64,000 bases of DNA from Salinibacter sp. 10B (GTDB lineage Bacteria > Bacteroidota > Rhodothermia > Rhodothermales > Salinibacteraceae): the NCBI RefSeq assembly GCF_002954405.1, contig NZ_MQWC01000004.1, positions 2,345,909-2,409,908 on the forward strand. The letters run 5' to 3'. Below the pieces are notes generated by a model. It was given only the letters and a program-made list of their open reading frames with translations. It did not search any database and had not been told where the DNA came from. Positions 1 through 8,655 of the stretch are shown one piece after another. Position numbers and translations under genes: made by a program. Numbering within the stretch: position 1 is the stretch's first letter; each line of letters starts with the position of its first letter.

Positions 1-3000
1 ATGGAACCGCGCTGGTCACCGGCGCCCGCCGGCTGTTTCGGTTCGACCCCGAAGCGCATACGCTGACCCCTCTTTCTGATGGACTTCCTCCCCTCGCTGA
101 GATTAGCCACGACGGCACTGTGGCCCACCTCACCCAGGCCCCGTCCGTTCTTCGGTACGACACACAAGCTCGTCAGATACGGCCTTCCATTGGCCCGGCG
201 CAGGAGGCGCCCAACGCCGCGACAACTTCACTCCTTCACGACCGGGAAGGCGGCCTTTGGGTGGGGACCCAAAACGGACTCCTGCATTTTATGAATCCAG
301 CCTCGCGGCACGTGGAAGCCGTCGACGGCGTGTCGTTCCAAACCGGAGCGTCGTTTCGGGCACAAGACTCAACGCTGTGGGTCAGCACGTGGGGAGACGG
401 CCTTTTCCAGCTCCGCCCTGAGCGCAGGCGCGTGGCCCCTGACGGACGGACCCGGTGGGTTTTCCCTCGCAGCCACGACGGCCAACTGCACGCCCTCGCA
501 GGTCCGGGCCGCTGGTGGTACCGATGGAATACTTCCAACGGATGGAACCTGATGAGATTTGCAAAGGATGCTGTCCGGGGCTACGTCGACTCCTCCGGTA
601 CTGGCTACTTTTGGCATAACGACGGCCTGTACCGTCACGTGCCTGCCGGAGACACGACGGAGCGCACCCGCCTCCGTCCCTGGTCCGTCGGCACCTCCCA
701 GCACCACCTGATGGGCCCCGCTCCGAACGGAGACCTCATTCTATTCGACGAAGGCCACCTCCTTCGCCTGCGACGTCCGGACGGCGCAGTGCTTGACACC
801 ATTGCCTTCGTTCCTGAACACGTCCAATCGCAGGGGCGTCGCCTCCAAATCGACTCGGCCGGCCGCATCTGGTGTCCCTTCCGCGGCGGCGGCCTGCTCC
901 GCGTGGACCCGTCCCGCGGAACGACGCAGACGCTTCTGAAGGGAACGATCGTTGAAAAAGTCACCCTGGGGGGCGACAGTCTGGCCATGGTCAATACCAA
1001 GAACGGCCTCTATCTGCTGGATGCCCAAACCGGCTCCCTCCGACGTCACCTCACCGAGGCCGATGGCCTCCTGTCGAACGATGTGAACGGCAGTCTCATG
1101 ATGGAGGACACCCTCTACGTGGGCCATCTGTCGGGCCTCACGCTCCTCCCAACCAGTTCGCTCTTTCGGACGCCCCCAACGCCCCACGCCGTCCTTACGG
1201 GACTGGAAATCAACCTCGACAACCGTCCCTTACCGTCGGACTCCCTTTTCGGACAGGAGGAGCGCGCGGTCGGATTTTCCTACACTGGCGCCAGCCTCCT
1301 CTACCCCGACCGCGTCCACTACGAGGTGCGGCTTTCGCCTCGGGACACAACGTGGAAAACGACTCCGCGACGCTTCGTCCGATATACGAATCTGGAGCCA
1401 GGCACCTATCGGTTCGAGGTGCGTGCACGGCTGGAAAATTACCCGCCCGGCCCGGTGGCAACCTACACGTTTACCATCCCCCCCCATTTCTACGAGACGT
1501 GGTGGTTTCAACTTCTCCTCGTGCTGGGGGTCATCGGGAGCGGCCTCGGCATCTACCGGTGGCGCACCGCTCGCCTTCGGAAGCGACAAGAAGAGTTGGA
1601 GACCGCCGTCGAAGATCGAACCCAAGAACTGGTCGAGGAGAAGAAAAAGACCGAACGGCAGGCCGAGCGCCTCGCGGAGTTGGACGACGCGAAGAATCGC
1701 TTCTTCGCTCACGTCAGCCACGAGTTTCGCACGCCCCTTTCCCTCATCCTCACCCCCCTGGAGGAGCAGCTCCGTCGCAGCGATGGATCGGTCTCGTTCG
1801 GACGTCGACAGGCCCGCCGCATGACGGAAAACGCCCGCCGCCTGCAACGCCTCATCGACCAGCTCCTCGACCTTGCCACCCTGGAAGCCGGTCGCATGGA
1901 GTTGAACCGCCGACCCGGCCGCCTGGCGCGTCTCGTCCGTCGGCGCACCGAAGCCTTCCGCTCAAAAGCCGACCAAAAAGACATCGACCTCCAGGTCGAC
2001 GTGCCGGACGCCCCGATCGAGACGCACTTCGATCCGGAGAAGATGGAGACGATTGTGACCAATCTCGTAAGCAACGCCATCAAGTTTACACCGGAAGGCG
2101 GCACCGTCACCCTCCGGGTCGACACGACCGAACATGCCCAATCGATGTCCCCTCCGACCGCGGAGGACGCCGTGCATGGCACCGTCCGCCTCGAGGTGTC
2201 CGACACGGGACCCGGCATCGATCCCGACGTGCAAGAAACGATCTTCGACCGGTTCGAGCAAGCCGATGCCTCCAGCACGCAAACCCACGACGGCATTGGT
2301 CTTGGACTGGCCTTGACCCAAGAACTGGTGGAGCTCCACGGCGGAACGATTGACGTGAACAGCACGCCGGGGGAAGGGACCACCTTTGTCGTGGAGCTCC
2401 CCCTCGTGGCGGCGCCGTCCCCCTCGTCCGAGCGTACAACCACACCGGAGGACGATCCCTCAACCGAGGCCGGAGCGAACGGCGTCGACCGCCCCTCCGC
2501 GCCGGACGCCTCCAAGATCGAGAGCTCCTCCCGCGACGACGCGACTCCGCCGAGCGACGCAGCGACGATTCTCGTCGTGGAGGACAATGCCGAAATGCGT
2601 GCCTACCTGCACGAGCAGCTGTCGCATTCGTGGAGGATACTCGAGGCGACGAACGGTGAAGAAGGATGGGAACAGGTGCAGAAGAACGAGCCCGACCTCG
2701 TGCTCAGTGACGTCATGATGCCGGAGACCGACGGCTATGCTCTTTGCCGTCGCATTAAAGCGGATGAGCAGCTCCGCGTGACGCCGGTCTTGCTCCTGAC
2801 GGCACGGGCGGACGAGACGGCCACCCGCGAAGGACTGCAGTGCGGTGCGGACGACTACGTAGCCAAGCCGTTCGATGTGGAAGAGTTGCGGCAGCGCATC
2901 GCGAACCATCTGGCGGCCCGTCGTCACCTCCAGTCCCACTATCGAGAGGAGGTAAGCCTCGCAGGCCTGAACGCGACCGCCGAGGAGCAGTCGTTCCTAG

Positions 3001-3311
3001 AGCGGGTCGTCGACGCAACGGAGGGGCGGCTTCAAGATCCCGACTTTACGGTGGGCGACCTGGCGTCAGAGATGGCCCTGAGCCGCCGGCAATTGACCCG
3101 ACGGTTGAAGAAGGCGGTGGGAGAAACGCCTGGGAACGTGATTTATCGACTGCGCATCGAGCGGGCCAAAACCCTCCTGGCTTCCGATACAACGTCGGTG
3201 GCTGAAGTGGCCTACGCAGTGGGATATCGGTCGCCGTCCTCCTTCTCCCAATCCTTCCGGAAAATGGTCGGCTGCCCTCCCTCCGAGTACGTGGAGGCGC
3301 AACAGGAATAG
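1..3311 (+). CDS. Hybrid sensor kinase/AraC response regulator, 5' truncated
   Basis: One-protein two-component system. The frame is open from base 3, so the true start lies upstream of the window; the GTG at 120 is only internal. Order of domains: incomplete ligand-binding beta-propeller repeats (to ~1150), a Y_Y_Y-type beta-sandwich (~1260-1440), one membrane helix (~1500-1555), a coiled coil (~1590-1690), HisKA with the H-box VSHEFRTPLS (~1711-1740), HATPase with N-box NLVSNAIKFTPEGG and GIGLGLAL (~2040-2395), a receiver with VLSDVMMP and KPF (~2570-2920), and a C-terminal AraC HTH pair (~3030-3290). Such proteins sense a periplasmic ligand, often an oligosaccharide, and bind DNA as the phosphorylated form. 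All key kinase and receiver residues are present. The target genes cannot be told from this window. Confidence 0.93.
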   Translation, partial: GTALVTGARRLFRFDPEAHTLTPLSDGLPPLAEISHDGTVAHLTQAPSVLRYDTQARQIRPSIGPAQEAPNAATTSLLHDREGGLWVGTQNGLLHFMNPASRHVEAVDGVSFQTGASFRAQDSTLWVSTWGDGLFQLRPERRRVAPDGRTRWVFPRSHDGQLHALAGPGRWWYRWNTSNGWNLMRFAKDAVRGYVDSSGTGYFWHNDGLYRHVPAGDTTERTRLRPWSVGTSQHHLMGPAPNGDLILFDEGHLLRLRRPDGAVLDTIAFVPEHVQSQGRRLQIDSAGRIWCPFRGGGLLRVDPSRGTTQTLLKGTIVEKVTLGGDSLAMVNTKNGLYLLDAQTGSLRRHLTEADGLLSNDVNGSLMMEDTLYVGHLSGLTLLPTSSLFRTPPTPHAVLTGLEINLDNRPLPSDSLFGQEERAVGFSYTGASLLYPDRVHYEVRLSPRDTTWKTTPRRFVRYTNLEPGTYRFEVRARLENYPPGPVATYTFTIPPHFYETWWFQLLLVLGVIGSGLGIYRWRTARLRKRQEELETAVEDRTQELVEEKKKTERQAERLAELDDAKNRFFAHVSHEFRTPLSLILTPLEEQLRRSDGSVSFGRRQARRMTENARRLQRLIDQLLDLATLEAGRMELNRRPGRLARLVRRRTEAFRSKADQKDIDLQVDVPDAPIETHFDPEKMETIVTNLVSNAIKFTPEGGTVTLRVDTTEHAQSMSPPTAEDAVHGTVRLEVSDTGPGIDPDVQETIFDRFEQADASSTQTHDGIGLGLALTQELVELHGGTIDVNSTPGEGTTFVVELPLVAAPSPSSERTTTPEDDPSTEAGANGVDRPSAPDASKIESSSRDDATPPSDAATILVVEDNAEMRAYLHEQLSHSWRILEATNGEEGWEQVQKNEPDLVLSDVMMPETDGYALCRRIKADEQLRVTPVLLLTARADETATREGLQCGADDYVAKPFDVEELRQRIANHLAARRHLQSHYREEVSLAGLNATAEEQSFLERVVDATEGRLQDPDFTVGDLASEMALSRRQLTRRLKKAVGETPGNVIYRLRIERAKTLLASDTTSVAEVAYAVGYRSPSSFSQSFRKMVGCPPSEYVEAQQE

Positions 3312-3396
3312 AAGCCGTATGGCCCCACGCCCGGCCGTCCCGTCCCGATGCCTCTCTTCCGACAAAGGAGCGAAGAGACTCCGTCCCTTCATACAC

Positions 3397-3454
3397 AAAC
3401 CCCCCGCTCGTACCGTCGGTGAGGAGGGAAGGCCGACGAACGAGCAGGGGGTTT
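3397..3454. terminator. Long hairpin between convergent genes
   Basis: Arms at 3397-3419 and 3433-3454 pair almost throughout (AAAC-C5-GCTCG... with ...CGAGC-A-G5-TTT), with a ~13-nt loop. It lies between the convergent hybrid kinase and the minus-strand regulator and has an A/T edge on both sides, which suits a bidirectional terminator. Confidence 0.65.
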
Positions 3455-3515
3455 GCCCCGTGCGCCTCTATAAGAACAACGTCCGACAAACTGGAACCGG
3501 GGATCCGCCCCGACG

Positions 3516-4199
3516 CTATGCCATTCTCGATTCGCGATTCCGGGAACGAAGTACACGCGGCCCTGGCACGTAGCCGCGCTGATATGTCTGGTCGGCCATC
3601 TCTACTATGCTTCGAACTCCGAGCTTCCCCTTAATATTCTCTCGGTGCTTTTCCACTGTCCGGGGACTAATGCCGAGCTGCTCGCCGATCTCTCGGCTCG
3701 TATAGCCCTCCGCCGTCATCTGCACCACTTCCCGCTCCCGGATTGTGAGAACCCGATACGGATCGGACTCCAGCGCCTCCGGCGCCCCTGCCTCTGCCAT
3801 GTAGGACTTCGGAAGAGCATTGCTTAGATAGCGTTCCCCCCGTCGCACGGTCGTAATCGCGGCACAGATCTCTTCCAGTGAATCGCGCTTCCGTACGTAA
3901 GCATGAGCCCCGCGCCCGAACACCTCTCTCACACGGCGCTCCTTCTCCGACGTGGTGAGAACTACGGTCTTTACCGGAAGGGACTTCTCCTGAAGATAGT
4001 ACAACACGTCGAGCCCATTCAGGTGCGGTAGTCGAAGGCTAAGCACGAGCACCTCGGGGGCGTGCTCCTCCACCGCCGATACGGCGTCCAGTCCAGTTTG
4101 GACGGAGGCCACCACGCGTCCCTGCATTCCTTCAATGGCAGAACGCATGCCCCATCGGGTCACGTCGTGGTTGTCGGCAATGGCAGCAGTCAAAGACAT
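3516..4199 (-). CDS. NarL/LuxR-type response regulator with degenerate receiver
   Basis: A 227-residue receiver plus LuxR HTH protein. The HTH (about residues 146-200, LTIREREVVQMTAEGYTSR ... SPRTVEKH) is normal and should bind DNA. In the receiver, the strand that normally ends in the phospho-accepting Asp reads VLVLSLRLP, with Ser (AGC codon) at residue ~54, and the acidic pair near the N-terminus is D-N rather than D-D (IADNHD). The conserved Thr (VVLTTSE) and Lys (VRKRD) remain. Phosphorylation by the usual route is therefore unlikely; regulation by ligand, protein partner or dimer state is inferred. The ATG at 4199 gives the family N-terminus; the frame extends upstream to 4253 without family similarity. 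No kinase is adjacent on the same strand. Confidence 0.9.
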   Translation of the reverse strand: MSLTAAIADNHDVTRWGMRSAIEGMQGRVVASVQTGLDAVSAVEEHAPEVLVLSLRLPHLNGLDVLYYLQEKSLPVKTVVLTTSEKERRVREVFGRGAHAYVRKRDSLEEICAAITTVRRGERYLSNALPKSYMAEAGAPEALESDPYRVLTIREREVVQMTAEGYTSREIGEQLGISPRTVEKHRENIKGKLGVRSIVEMADQTYQRGYVPGPRVLRSRNRESRMA

Positions 4200-4259
4200 G
4201 GCGGAAATCTTGGGTGGATTCTTGGGGTCAACAATACAGTTCTGTCGGCTCAACGACCT

Positions 4260-4991
4260 CTACCGAAGCTTCTTCTCCTTCATTCGAAGCCCCTCGGTCT
4301 TGCCGCTGAACAGAATCCCGTCCGCCGAAACGGAAGGCGACACCCCGTCGAGCGTGAAGTAAATATGCGTGCACTGGAGCGCCTGGGAGGACGACGTAAA
4401 CTGGACGGACGCTGCACTTCGCTCCTCCATCGTGTTCGACTTGGTATCGTCCTCATAGTCGACTGCAACCAGCACAGACTCTCCGTTGTCCACGTAGTGA
4501 TATGAGTCCGGCTCCTGCATGGTCGTTACCCCTTCGCTCCCACCACTGTAGGTCGGCTCGTCCGGGCTTCCCGTCAGGTCCGTCTCCTGGCTGTACAGCA
4601 CCTCGCCGCGGTTCCGACACTCCATGGTCACCGACGTAGGCTGCATCTGCTCAAAGTCGGTCTTCACCAACTTCCGTCCCCTCTCAACCCCTTCGTGAGT
4701 AATTCGGGCCACAGGCTCGCCCCGCTGATCGTCAATGAGCTCGATTGAAAAGGTCTCCCCTTCCGAAATGGACCCGGATTCGAAAAAGAGATTTGCTTCA
4801 TTGAGGGCCTCGGCTTCGATTCGAAGCTCGGAGGACTGCCGCCTCGGAGCGTCGGAGGAAGTGGACGAATGCACGTTCACGGCATCACACCCCGTGAGCA
4901 GCCCAAAAGCAATTCCAACCGTACACACCACAAGTGCGTGCTGGACCGCTCGTCGACCATGTGAGACAATCGAAGCAGTGGAAAACGTCAT
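4260..4991 (-). CDS. Predicted lipoprotein, function unknown
   Basis: A 243-residue protein with an N-terminal hydrophobic segment ending in the lipobox LLTGC (Cys ~35), so it should be lipidated and face the periplasm or outer membrane. The rest is hydrophilic and acidic (Ser/Glu/Asp rich) with no motif I recognise. It ends 60 bases before the start of the degenerate response regulator on the same strand, so the two may share a transcript. The order lipoprotein then regulator could mean a sensing pair, but nothing in the sequence proves this. Confidence 0.75.
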   Translation of the reverse strand: MTFSTASIVSHGRRAVQHALVVCTVGIAFGLLTGCDAVNVHSSTSSDAPRRQSSELRIEAEALNEANLFFESGSISEGETFSIELIDDQRGEPVARITHEGVERGRKLVKTDFEQMQPTSVTMECRNRGEVLYSQETDLTGSPDEPTYSGGSEGVTTMQEPDSYHYVDNGESVLVAVDYEDDTKSNTMEERSAASVQFTSSSQALQCTHIYFTLDGVSPSVSADGILFSGKTEGLRMKEKKLR

Positions 4992-5255
4992 GGCACTAAC
5001 CTTTTAGCTCTGAAGAATGGGACTAGGGGAGCGGCTTTGCCTCTCCACGTCTCATTTCAAAGGTATAGTGCCCCCATATTCGTTCAATCAGAGCATCCGA
5101 CCGTTTTTCCGGATCGGATCGTGGAAAAACAGATCGGATTGTGGATCTCAACACGCAGATTTGTTCGTGCGAGGATCCCCCCGCCTGTTTTCGCCCTTCA
5201 CTCTTCTCGTTATGTTACCGTCCCCCACCTTTTTCCCGACTTGTATTCCCTTGCC

Positions 5256-6389
5256 GTGCCTTTCCCTCAGCAACAACGCGAGCGGTGGATTATCGGACTC
5301 TCCTGCCTCTTTCTCGCGTTCGGGCTGTTCCGTCCATCCCCGATACAGGCCCAGGACTCTGTTCAAGTGCTGGAAGAAGGGAGAGTGCTCCATCAGCCAA
5401 CGAGACGACTCTACTACTATCGCATTGATGCCGACAGCACAGTGCTCGTCCGTCAGGAGCGTCCCTCCACGGATACCGCCGGCATTGTACTTCCAGCGAA
5501 TACGTACTCGCAAATCAATCGGCAGGTAGAAAAGCAAATACTGACGCCCGACTGGTACAGTGAGAATCTCGTTTTCCACTACGAGGATCAGTACCTCGTG
5601 CTGCAGTTCACTCAGCGCTTCGATCTCTACGTGCTCGGCACGCTGATCGTCGTCGTGCTGGTCGGGGGCAGCCTGCTAGCCTGGCTCTGGTGGAAACTGT
5701 CGAAGGAGCGGCGCCGACGAGCTGCGATCGCGCGGTCGCGGCGCTATCTGGCCCAGGGCCGGGAAAAGGAGCGGGAACGTCTCGCCCAGGAAATCCACGA
5801 CGGCCCCGTACAGGACCTTCATGGGCTCCACATGCAGCTCAATGCGGCGGCCCGGACCAACGGCGATCAGCTCGAAACGATTGGCGACGAATTGATGCGC
5901 GTCACGGGTGAGCTTCGAGCCATGAGCGCCGACCTGCACCCGCCGGCCCTTCAGCAGTTCGGCCTGCCCGCCGCCCTCCGCTCACACGCCGATCGCTTGC
6001 GCGACCGCACGTCGGACCTGCAGGTGGACCTCGACCTCCCGGACGAGGCCCCGTCCCTTCCAGAGCCCGTCGCCCTCTCCCTCTTTCGGGTGGCTCAGGA
6101 GGCGATGAACAACGCGGTGCAGCACGGCAATGCCAACCACATTCGGGTCCGGCTCCAGTGTGTGGACGACACCGTAGAGCTTGATGTGGAGGACGATGGG
6201 GTTGGCTTTACGCCCCCTGATGACTGGCACACACTTGCCGATCAGGATCATTATGGCCTCCTTGGCATGCAGGAACGAGCGGAGGCCATTGGGGCCGACC
6301 TCGACATCAGCGCGGCCCCCGGCGAGGGCACCCACATTTGCCTTCGCGGACCGGTGACGGGCGACACCCCGGCCTCCGTTTCGGCCTAA
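5256..6389 (+). CDS. NarX/DegS-type sensor histidine kinase (HisKA_3)
   Basis: Membrane sensor kinase of the NarL-partner class. From the GTG at 5256 the protein has a clean signal peptide (IIGLSCLFLAFGLF ... QAQ), a short periplasmic domain of ~90 residues, one membrane helix (~124-147), then HisKA_3 with the phospho-accepting His in LAQEIHDGPVQDL (~180-192) and a HATPase domain ending DDGVGF ... YGLLGMQERA and GEGT. The frame is open to a TTG at 5037, but that extension has no signal character, so 5256 is preferred. The response regulator at 6433 follows after 43 bases on the same strand and is the obvious partner. Divergent from the lipoprotein at 4991. The sensed signal is unknown. Confidence 0.9.
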   Translation: MPFPQQQRERWIIGLSCLFLAFGLFRPSPIQAQDSVQVLEEGRVLHQPTRRLYYYRIDADSTVLVRQERPSTDTAGIVLPANTYSQINRQVEKQILTPDWYSENLVFHYEDQYLVLQFTQRFDLYVLGTLIVVVLVGGSLLAWLWWKLSKERRRRAAIARSRRYLAQGREKERERLAQEIHDGPVQDLHGLHMQLNAAARTNGDQLETIGDELMRVTGELRAMSADLHPPALQQFGLPAALRSHADRLRDRTSDLQVDLDLPDEAPSLPEPVALSLFRVAQEAMNNAVQHGNANHIRVRLQCVDDTVELDVEDDGVGFTPPDDWHTLADQDHYGLLGMQERAEAIGADLDISAAPGEGTHICLRGPVTGDTPASVSA

Positions 6390-6432
6390 TGTCCTTTCGT
6401 TTTCCGTCTTTGGAATCACCCTCTCCAACCCA

Positions 6433-7059
6433 ATGGCCACTGTGCGCGTCGTCATCGCTGACGATCACCCGGTCGTTCGCGCCGGCATTCGCGACCTGCT
6501 CAACGGGGCCGACGACATCACGGTCGTGGGAGAAGCCACCAATGGAGCGGAGGCCCTCGATCTGGTAGAGGACGAGCATCCGGACGTGCTCCTGCTGGAC
6601 ATGGAGATGCCGGAACTAACGGGCGTCGAGGTCGCCCAGCGCCTCCAGGCCAAATCGCACCCTGTTCGGCTCCTGGCGCTCTCGTCCTACGAGGAGCAGG
6701 AGTACGTGCAGGGCCTCCTCCAAAACGGCGCGTCCGGCTACCTCACGAAAGAGCACGCGCCCGAGCTTATCCTCGAAGCCGTGCGGGCTGTCGCCCGGGG
6801 AGAGGTGCGCTGGTTCGTCCAGCCCGATCCCTCGTCGCCTCGCTCCTCCGACCTGACCCGCCGGGAGACGGAAATTCTGCGCCTGATGGCCCAGGGCCAC
6901 TCCAACGCAGGCATCGCCGACGAATTGAATCTGGCGGAGAGTACCATCCGCAAGCACGCCACCCAACTGTACCGCAAGATCGGCGCAGAGTCGGGCCGTG
7001 AAGCCATCGCCTGGGCGTGGCAGAACGGCATCATGTCGTCCGACGAGGAATCCGCGTAA
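6433..7059 (+). CDS. NarL/FixJ-type response regulator, partner of the kinase at 5256
   Basis: A 208-residue regulator with an intact receiver (D10-D11, phospho-acceptor Asp56 in LLLDMEMP, Thr/Ser in LALSS, Lys in YLTKEH) and a C-terminal LuxR HTH (~140-200, LTRRETEILRLMAQGHS ... AESTIRKHATQLYRKIG). It lies just after the NarX-like kinase and is almost certainly co-transcribed with it. Contrast with the minus-strand regulator at 3516, which lacks the Asp. It ends 17 bases before the convergent broken methyltransferase. Confidence 0.95.
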   Translation: MATVRVVIADDHPVVRAGIRDLLNGADDITVVGEATNGAEALDLVEDEHPDVLLLDMEMPELTGVEVAQRLQAKSHPVRLLALSSYEEQEYVQGLLQNGASGYLTKEHAPELILEAVRAVARGEVRWFVQPDPSSPRSSDLTRRETEILRLMAQGHSNAGIADELNLAESTIRKHATQLYRKIGAESGREAIAWAWQNGIMSSDEESA

Positions 7060-7076
7060 CTCCCCTCCCGTTCCGC

Positions 7077-7625
7077 TCATCGTCCCTCCTCGCTCGCGGT
7101 GGCCGTCCCCATGATGTGTGGAGAAACAACCGGAAGGCCCGTGTCAAAACGCTCGTACGTCACCGCCCCGAACCCCGCAGCATCCAGGACCGCTCCCGTG
7201 TTGCGGGGCGCGGCTACGTGCTCGATGAAGAGGAGGCGCCCGCCGGGTTTTAGAATACGTCGGAGTTCGGCAAGCGTCTCCTCGAGGTCGGGCACGGAGC
7301 ACAGAACCAGTGTGCTGATGACGATGTCGGCACTTGCCGTCGGCAGACCGGTGTCCTGTGCAGGGCTGGTGCGAAGCTCCCCCTCCATGTCCCGTTCAGC
7401 CAGCTGCTCTTGGAGAAAAGAGTGCATGTGCGGATTCGGCTCCAGCCCAATCTAGTGCATGTCGTCCGGCAGGTACGGCAGATTCACGCCCGTCCCTGGC
7501 CCGATCTCCACGACGGTTCCCGCAATGTGGGAAAAGAGCTGTCGCTTACGGGAACCATAGATCCGATGCTGCGCCTCGTCGCCCAGGGCGAGGCCGTGGG
7601 CGAAGAGTTTCTGGTAGACACTCAT
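7077..7625 (-). pseudogene. Class I SAM methyltransferase interrupted by an amber codon
   Basis: The minus-strand frame starts at an ATG at 7625 preceded by a good GGAGG ribosome site, and runs MSVYQKLFAHGLALGDE to motif I (VVEIGPGTGVNLPYL). A TAG at 7454-7452 then interrupts it. The same frame continues without any shift: IGLEPNPHMHSFLQEQL (motif with the acidic Glu that binds the SAM ribose), later ADIVISTLVLCSVPDLEE and LKPGGRLLFIEHV, ending at 7077. Total ~181 residues around one stop. The residue at the stop is usually Trp or Tyr in such enzymes, one base from TAG. Alternatives are a sequencing error or amber readthrough. The substrate is unknown (UbiE/small-molecule type fold). Confidence 0.85.
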
Positions 7626-7758
7626 GTCATCCTCCTCAGTGGACACAATGGGTCGACTATCATGGGATCGCCCGCCAAGCGCGTGCCCCCCTTTCGGGAA
7701 AAGGCCGAGCACAGCCGCTCCCTCTACAGGGACCGCCGTTCCAAACGACCAGCAGTGA

Positions 7759-8589
7759 TTATCCGAACGCCCCCCACACCAGCCGCCCCGCCACAACGAC
7801 AGCCAATGCCGCGAACGCCCATCGCAACCAGCGCGTCGCCCATCGATGGGCAAGCGCTGCGCCGACCTGCGCCCCCACAACGGCAGGCCCCGCCAGCAGA
7901 AGGCCGGTGCCCACATCAACGTAGCCAAGCGCAAGGGCCGGCCGGCCGTCGAGCCCCACTCCCAGCCACACGTACGCCGCCGTGCTCAGCGTCGAGATTA
8001 CCAGGATGGTGGCGCTGGACGTCCCTACGGCCCGGTGGAGTGGCAACCGAAGCCACCGGCTGTACGCAGGCACGAGCACGACGCCGCCCCCCACGCCCAC
8101 CGCTGCGGCGACAGCCCCGGCGGCCGACCCCGTCCCTACCCACCGCCCCCAGCGCGGCTCCGGAGCATTTGCCTCTGCATTCTCTCCACTTTCCTGCGCC
8201 CCTCGTACCATTCGCACGACCACCACAAGCAGCACCGCCGCAAAGAGAAGCTGGAAGAGACTGTTGTCATACCACGATTGTGTGACAACGAAGCGAGAAA
8301 CAACGCCTACGGCCCCTGCGCTTGCCATCCCCACCCCTAGGGCCATACGCGGCCACACAGCCCCTTTGCGCAGGTGGTGGCCCGCACTCGCCCCCGCCGC
8401 AATGCCGGTACAGAAGAGTCCCGTCCCCACCGTCAAGGGAGTGCGCACCGCCTCCGGCACATCCAGCACCCCGTACACGGCAAACAACACCGGCGTAAAA
8501 ATCACACCACCCCCAATCCCGACGAGCCCTGCCAACACGCCCGCCCCGAGCCCTGCGACTGCCAACCACACCGCCTGCATCACCGTCAT
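7759..8589 (-). CDS. TauE/SafE-family sulfite/organosulfonate exporter-like permease
   Basis: A 276-residue integral membrane protein with about eight helices in two related halves. Each half opens with the glycine-rich family signature: GLVGIGGGVIFTPVL near residue 22 and AAVGVGGGVVLVPAYSRW near residue 160. The family (Pfam TauE) moves sulfite, sulfoacetate or other small anions across the inner membrane; the substrate here is not determined. A charged loop of ~25 residues (GAQESGENAEANAPEP) separates the halves. It lies in a run of minus-strand genes between the broken methyltransferase and the S41 protease, with no sulfur metabolism genes nearby. Confidence 0.9.
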   Translation of the reverse strand: MTVMQAVWLAVAGLGAGVLAGLVGIGGGVIFTPVLFAVYGVLDVPEAVRTPLTVGTGLFCTGIAAGASAGHHLRKGAVWPRMALGVGMASAGAVGVVSRFVVTQSWYDNSLFQLLFAAVLLVVVVRMVRGAQESGENAEANAPEPRWGRWVGTGSAAGAVAAAVGVGGGVVLVPAYSRWLRLPLHRAVGTSSATILVISTLSTAAYVWLGVGLDGRPALALGYVDVGTGLLLAGPAVVGAQVGAALAHRWATRWLRWAFAALAVVVAGRLVWGAFG

Positions 8590-8655
8590 CCGTTTCCCGC
8601 TACTCCTCGAATCCTACGCTCTCATTTCGCCCTCCGTCTCTCGCCCTTCGCCTCT

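Noticed and set aside
1352-2353. Second plus-strand frame inside the hybrid kinase
   Set aside because: Arg/Pro/Gly-rich product in another frame of the kinase, no domain; the kinase frame is intact here.
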